Below, piece after piece: positions 60,313 to 64,000 of a stretch of DNA of 64,000 nucleotides. The notes under the pieces were generated by a model. It saw only the letters and a program-made list of their open reading frames with translations. It did not search any database and was not told the origin of the DNA. The DNA lies in contig JACJXH010000003.1 in assembly GCA_020636745.1 (NCBI GenBank), positions 248,001 to 312,000 on the forward strand, in the 5' to 3' direction. Source of the DNA: Lentimicrobiaceae bacterium (lineage in GTDB: Bacteria > Bacteroidota > Bacteroidia > Bacteroidales > Lentimicrobiaceae). Both the position numbers and the translations under genes were made by a program. The stretch's first letter is position 1. Each line of letters starts with the position of its first letter.

Positions 60313-61758
60313 TTACTTTTTTCTGGTAAGGATTAGCAATCCTATAAAAGTGAATAATCCATTGATAACCAGCAATTCAAAGCCAAAAATGTAGCCTTTG
60401 AGTAACCAGGAAGAATTCACACTAAGGAAATAGCTTAGGATTGGCGATAGAATCGCGACAAGAGGCACCCATTTATCGTTCACCTCAAACTTCGTAAACA
60501 GGCCAAAAGTGTATAAACCGAGTAATGGTCCATAAGTATAACCTGCAATTGTAAATAACTTGTTTATAACAGATTGATCGCTGATTGATCTAAAAATTAC
60601 GACAAGTAAGGTAAGAAACACAGCAAAACTGAGGTGTATTCCCATTCTCACTTTAATTTTTTTGCTTTCAGGCCATATTTTCTTTTTAAGCCCGATAATA
60701 TCCACACTGAAAGAGGTGGTTAAAGCAGTAAGTGACCCGTCTGCGCTCGAGAATGCCGCAGCTACAAGTCCAATCATAAATACGATACCAGCAAAAGCCC
60801 CATGATATTTAAGTGCTATTGTCGGAAATAAATCATCCGTGCTGACAGGAACAGGGACTCCTATTTCCGAAGCATATAAATATAATAGAGCGCCTAAAAA
60901 AAGAAATAAAAGATTTACCGGAACCAACATCCAGCTGAGCAAATAAATGTTTTTCTGAGCATCTTTAAGATTTCTGCAAGTAAGATTCTTTTGCATCATA
61001 TCCTGATCGAGCCCTGTCATCACTACGGCAATAAAAGCACCACTGATAAATTGTTTAAGAAAAAAGCGCTTATCGTTAATATCTGTATAGAGAATTTTAG
61101 AATAATCACTTTTATTTACTTTTTGCAACAAATCATGCAAGCCAAGACCCAAATCTGTTGAAATAAAATATACTGAAACAGCCACCGCCGCCAACATAAA
61201 AGTAGTTTGAAGTGTATCTGTCCAGACAATCGTTTTTATACCACCTTTGAAAGTATATAAAAGTATAAGCCCCATAAAAAGGGACACATTCACAAAAAAA
61301 GGAATGCCCCAACTATCAAATACAAAGAGCTGAAGTACATTTACAACAAGATAAACCCTGAATGATGAGCCGATACTGCGCGATAACAAAAAAAAGGACG
61401 ACCCGGTTTTATAAGTATTTTTCCCAAAACGTTGTTCAAGATAGCTGTAAATTGAAGTCAGGTTTCGACTATAATACATCGGCAACAGCACCTGTGCAAT
61501 AAAGGCATACCCTACCAGATACCCAAAAACAATCATCATATAGGAAAACCCTGATGAACCTACTTCGCCAGGAATTGAAATGAAAGTAACTCCTGATAAA
61601 GAAGCACCAATCATCCCATAAGCAACTACAAACCAGGGTGATGATTTATTTCCGGAATAATAAGTTTCGTTGTTGGATTTTCTGCCGGTTATAGCAGCAA
61701 TAATAAAAAGGAGGGCTGAATAAGATAAAAAAATTGCTACAATCGCTAATGGATGCAC
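60313..61758 (-). CDS. sodium:solute symporter family protein
   Basis: This 481-residue protein has about 13 membrane helices of the SSS (LeuT-fold) type. WFVVAYGMIGASLSGVTFIS at the first unwound helix, YLEQRFGKNTYKTGSSFFL and GLDQDMMQKNLTCRNLKDA are typical of the branch that includes sialic-acid and sugar symporters. The substrate is unknown. It follows the gmhB-like gene by 21 bases on the same strand, so it is probably in the heptose operon, and it may import a sugar related to that pathway. Confidence 0.85.
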   Translation of the reverse strand: MHPLAIVAIFLSYSALLFIIAAITGRKSNNETYYSGNKSSPWFVVAYGMIGASLSGVTFISIPGEVGSSGFSYMMIVFGYLVGYAFIAQVLLPMYYSRNLTSIYSYLEQRFGKNTYKTGSSFFLLSRSIGSSFRVYLVVNVLQLFVFDSWGIPFFVNVSLFMGLILLYTFKGGIKTIVWTDTLQTTFMLAAVAVSVYFISTDLGLGLHDLLQKVNKSDYSKILYTDINDKRFFLKQFISGAFIAVVMTGLDQDMMQKNLTCRNLKDAQKNIYLLSWMLVPVNLLFLFLGALLYLYASEIGVPVPVSTDDLFPTIALKYHGAFAGIVFMIGLVAAAFSSADGSLTALTTSFSVDIIGLKKKIWPESKKIKVRMGIHLSFAVFLTLLVVIFRSISDQSVINKLFTIAGYTYGPLLGLYTFGLFTKFEVNDKWVPLVAILSPILSYFLSVNSSWLLKGYIFGFELLVINGLFTFIGLLILTRKK

Positions 61759-61779
61759 GTTAAACAGTTAAGTGATTCC

Positions 61780-62325
61780 TTATCTCAAATTTTTTGCAAA
61801 GGTAATCAAATCAGGGTAAACAAAATCGACTAATTTCGGAAATTTTCTTGCCATTTCAGCACTACCAATGAATACTGTTTTCATTCCCAGTCGTTTACCA
61901 AACAAAATATCTCCAAAAGAATCTCCAACCATCACTGATTTTTTAAATGAAATTTCTTTAAAATCTTTTTTAGCCAATAAGCCCATACCTATTGAAGGTT
62001 TGCGGGTAAAGTGCTTTTCGCTTTTGAGATAGGGAGAAAAATAGACTTTATGAATAACACCTCCAGCATGTTCAACAGCTTGTAGCATATGAATGTGAAT
62101 CTCATTTAATTCATCTATAGTCATCAATCCTTTTCCTACCCCCTGCTGGTTAGTAACTACCACAATTTTTTGGAAAAGTGCTGAAAATATTTTGATGGCC
62201 TCCAGTGTCCCATCAATAAAATGAAACAACTCCTTTGACTTCACATAATCATCAGGAATTCTTTCATTAATAACGCCATCCCGGTCGAGAAACAGCGTCC
62301 AGTTTTTATCGATCTTTAAACTCAT
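61780..62325 (-). CDS. gmhB: D-glycero-manno-heptose 1,7-bisphosphate phosphatase-like HAD protein
   Basis: The 181 residues have the HAD motif I FLDRDGVINERIPDDYVKS, the GmhB-type second loop (VVVTNQQGVGKGLM) and motif IV KKSVMVGDSFGDILFGKRLG. It should remove the 1- or 7-phosphate from heptose bisphosphate. It lacks the full zinc-binding cysteine loop of enterobacterial GmhB, as many Bacteroidota relatives do. Its start overlaps the end of the hddC gene by 20 bases, strong evidence for one operon. Histidinol phosphatase is a weaker alternative. Confidence 0.85.
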   Translation of the reverse strand: MSLKIDKNWTLFLDRDGVINERIPDDYVKSKELFHFIDGTLEAIKIFSALFQKIVVVTNQQGVGKGLMTIDELNEIHIHMLQAVEHAGGVIHKVYFSPYLKSEKHFTRKPSIGMGLLAKKDFKEISFKKSVMVGDSFGDILFGKRLGMKTVFIGSAEMARKFPKLVDFVYPDLITFAKNLR

Positions 62326-63025
62326 TGAATTCTTTTTGAGCTCTTAAATAATCATCTGGAATGCCAATATCAAGAAAGTAGTCGCTAAAAATTTGGGCTT
62401 TATACCACCTGGGATCTAATTTTTTTTCAAAAAAATCTTTTTCAAGTGAGAACTTTTCAGGAAAGTCAAGTCCATTAAAATACCTTGCTTTAATCAGATA
62501 TATTCCACCATTGATAAAACCAGAAGCTGCACGGTCTGATTTTTCATGAAAACCTAGGATACTACCATCAGATGAACATTCAACCAAGCCATACCTTGAA
62601 GCATTCTCAACAAAACGCAAGGCTACTGAAACTTTAGCCAGTTCTTCAATATGTCTTTGAAAAAACTGATCGAGGTTAATGCAAAACAAAGTATCGCCAT
62701 TCATCACCAAAGCGTGAGGAGAAAGTACATGTTGAAACGCAAGTTTCACTGCTCCTCCTGTCCCAAGTGGTACATCTTCTTTAGAATAAACCAATTCTAG
62801 ATTTTTGTAACTATTACCGAAGTAATCCTCAATAGCATTACTCAGGTAACCGGTTGAAAGAATTACCCTTTTAAACCCGAATTGATTAATAAAGTCAAAT
62901 TGATATTCAAGAAAAGGATTCCCATTGACAGGAGCCATAGCCTTGGGTAGATTTTGCACAGAATCGCGTAACCTGGTACCAAGTCCTCCTGCCAGAATAA
63001 TGATATCGGGGAAATCCATAAACAT
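62306..63025 (-). CDS. hddC: D-glycero-D-manno-heptose 1-phosphate nucleotidyltransferase (HddC-like)
   Basis: The roughly 239 residues start DIIILAGGLGTRLRDSVQNL, the nucleotidyltransferase signature loop, followed by PKAMAPVNGNPFLEYQ, which is typical of heptose-1-phosphate guanylyl- or adenylyltransferases, and VMNGDTLF at the metal site. I use ATG 63025, just after the gmhA stop; 63019 is also possible. A longer frame into gmhA has no support. It lies between gmhA and gmhB, so it should form the NDP-heptose used in LPS or S-layer glycans. Confidence 0.85.
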   Translation of the reverse strand: MFMDFPDIIILAGGLGTRLRDSVQNLPKAMAPVNGNPFLEYQFDFINQFGFKRVILSTGYLSNAIEDYFGNSYKNLELVYSKEDVPLGTGGAVKLAFQHVLSPHALVMNGDTLFCINLDQFFQRHIEELAKVSVALRFVENASRYGLVECSSDGSILGFHEKSDRAASGFINGGIYLIKARYFNGLDFPEKFSLEKDFFEKKLDPRWYKAQIFSDYFLDIGIPDDYLRAQKEFNEFKDR

Positions 63026-63026
63026 G

Positions 63027-63605
63027 TTAGCGAGGGAATAATTTTGCTTCAACCAATTCGCAAATGATATGGCCAACTGTAATGTGCGATTCCTGAATTC
63101 GTGGGGTATCTTTTGAAGGAATATTTAAGAGCACATCAGATAAATCCTTCATTTTACCACCGGTTGCACCAGTGAAGCCAATATTTATCATACCCAGTTC
63201 CCGGGAAGTCTGCATTGCCTTAAGAATATTGGAAGAATTTCCAGACGTAGAAATTGCGACTAAAACATCTCCTTTTACACCCTTTGCTTTAACCAGTCTT
63301 GAATAAACTTCATCGTATGAATAGTCATTGGCAACTGCTGTCATATAACTTGAGTTAACATGCAACGCTTCAGCATCTAAGGGGCTTCTGTCATAATAAA
63401 ACCTTCCTGAAAATTCAGCTGCCAGGTGCTGGGCATCTGCAGCACTTCCACCATTTCCACAGAAGAGTACTTTTTTGCCATCCACAAAGGCCTTCACAAT
63501 TACGTTGACAGTTTCCTCAATACGATTTAACAGCTGCGTGTCTTCCATTACTGATTTTTTTACATCAACAGAAGATTGCAGTATTTCTTTGATACGATTT
63601 TGCAT
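63027..63605 (-). CDS. gmhA: sedoheptulose-7-phosphate isomerase
   Basis: This 192-residue SIS-domain protein has FCGNGGSAADAQHLAAEFSG (the substrate-binding start of GmhA), NDYSYDEVYSRLVKA, AISTSGNSSNILKAM and ESHITVGHIICELVE near the end with the catalytic Glu and His. It converts sedoheptulose 7-phosphate to heptose 7-phosphate, the first step of the pathway. It has its own -7 element, and its stop lies one base before the hddC start. Confidence 0.93.
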   Translation of the reverse strand: MQNRIKEILQSSVDVKKSVMEDTQLLNRIEETVNVIVKAFVDGKKVLFCGNGGSAADAQHLAAEFSGRFYYDRSPLDAEALHVNSSYMTAVANDYSYDEVYSRLVKAKGVKGDVLVAISTSGNSSNILKAMQTSRELGMINIGFTGATGGKMKDLSDVLLNIPSKDTPRIQESHITVGHIICELVEAKLFPR

Positions 63606-63623
63606 TGAACTTCAATTTTGCGG

Positions 63624-63631
63624 CAAAAGTA
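63624..63631 (-). promoter_or_regulatory. -7 element before gmhA
   Basis: On the minus strand this reads TACTTTTG followed by C, 19 bases before the gmhA ATG. It would allow expression of gmhA and the genes behind it without hddA. Confidence 0.5.
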
Positions 63632-63677
63632 ATTAAAACTCACCTTCCGGGGAGGTACAATCAATAAAAATCACAGA

Positions 63678-64000
63678 TTAGATAGTCCAGGTGGTAAGCC
63701 CGACGGTAGTAAAATCATAACGTTTAGACTCGCCACCATACTTTTTGAGTGCATCAATCACATATGACCTTGACTCACCCGGGCAATAAAAAATCATAAA
63801 ACCTCCGCCCCCAGCACCACTAATTTTCCCGCCTGAAGCACCATTTTTGCGGGCTGTTTCATAAATATCATCCAGCAATGGATTGGTAATTTCATCTGCC
63901 ATCTGTTTTTTAAAAGTCCACCCAAAATCAAGAATTTCTCCAATTCGGTCAAGATCACCTCTAAGCAAGGCTTCCTTCATCATAACCGATTGTTTTTTGA
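63678..64000 (-). CDS. hddA: D-glycero-D-manno-heptose 7-phosphate kinase (partial, C-terminal part)
   Basis: At least 106 codons remain open to the window edge; the frame runs upstream through the ATG at 63983 (KKQSVMMKEALLRGD), so that codon is internal and the start lies outside. GGKISGAGGGGFMIFYCP is the GHMP-kinase motif 3. With gmhA, hddC and gmhB behind it, this is most likely HddA, which makes heptose 1,7-bisphosphate. The gap to gmhA is 72 bases and contains a promoter element. Confidence 0.85.
   Translation of the reverse strand, partial: KKQSVMMKEALLRGDLDRIGEILDFGWTFKKQMADEITNPLLDDIYETARKNGASGGKISGAGGGGFMIFYCPGESRSYVIDALKKYGGESKRYDFTTVGLTTWTI

Noticed and set aside
1..64000. CRISPR array, prophage, insertion sequences, tRNA or rRNA genes, integrative element.
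   Set aside because: Read on both strands, I found no repeat-spacer pattern, transposase, integrase, phage structural gene or recognisable RNA gene, so I make no such call.

Overview
The window looks like chromosomal DNA of a free-living, T9SS-carrying Bacteroidota, probably near Bacteroidales. Supporting signs are AT-rich spacers, promoters of the TAnnTTTG (-7) type in front of many genes, almost no Shine-Dalgarno sequences, three secreted proteins ending in type IX secretion sorting domains (a carboxypeptidase, an aminopeptidase and a beta-helix protein), two TonB-dependent receptors with carboxypeptidase-like N-terminal domains, type III glutamine synthetase, zinc-free L31, and families I know mainly from this phylum (DUF4831, DUF3127, DUF6913, LuxC-like acyl-CoA reductase). 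I found no rRNA, tRNA, CRISPR array, insertion sequence or prophage. The placement rests on gene content, not on a marker phylogeny.

Region 1 (1-10200, minus strand) is a lactate-utilisation locus. A sensor histidine kinase with an ABC-substrate-binding-like periplasmic domain and an NtrC-type response regulator precede an operon of lactate permease, FAD/Fe-S D-lactate dehydrogenase and an outer-membrane barrel. The spacer before the permease holds a sigma54-like -24/-12 element and an array of GGAACA/TGTTCC half-sites, so the control circuit can be read directly. The kinase carries an apparent one-base frameshift in its sensor domain.

Region 2 (10400-24900) holds a YggS-type PLP protein, a stand-alone carboxypeptidase-like domain, a MORN-repeat protein, a TonB receptor paired with a beta-helix surface lipoprotein instead of SusD, a T9SS M14 carboxypeptidase, dapA, a DUF6913 protein, a flavin reductase and an orphan peptide-binding lipoprotein. 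Region 3 (25000-40300) holds an M1 aminopeptidase, a quinone reductase-like flavoprotein, lon, a GlmU-like protein, rpmE2, a LuxC-like reductase, serC, aat, guanine deaminase, a DUF3127 protein with an SSB-like acidic tail, a TPR histidine kinase and a PflX-like radical SAM enzyme.

Region 4 (40300-50600) has a T9SS beta-helix protein, a ROK regulator, and then an FMN riboswitch placed directly before a TonB-dependent receptor, which suggests flavin-controlled outer-membrane uptake. A DUF302 protein and an MFS / TIP30-like / rhodanese / DUF2062 gene string follow. Region 5 (50600-64000) has a reductase coupled to a DEAD-box helicase, a very small Lpp-like lipoprotein, rarA-kdsA, a DUF4831-Yip1 pair, a DUF2061 protein, glutamine synthetase III, a sodium:solute symporter, and a heptose-nucleotide operon (hddA partial, gmhA, hddC, gmhB). 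kdsA and the heptose genes point to surface glycan or LPS synthesis.

The observations most worth following are the FMN riboswitch / TonB receptor pair, the sigma54 lactate circuit with its broken sensor, and the SSB-like tail on the DUF3127 protein.
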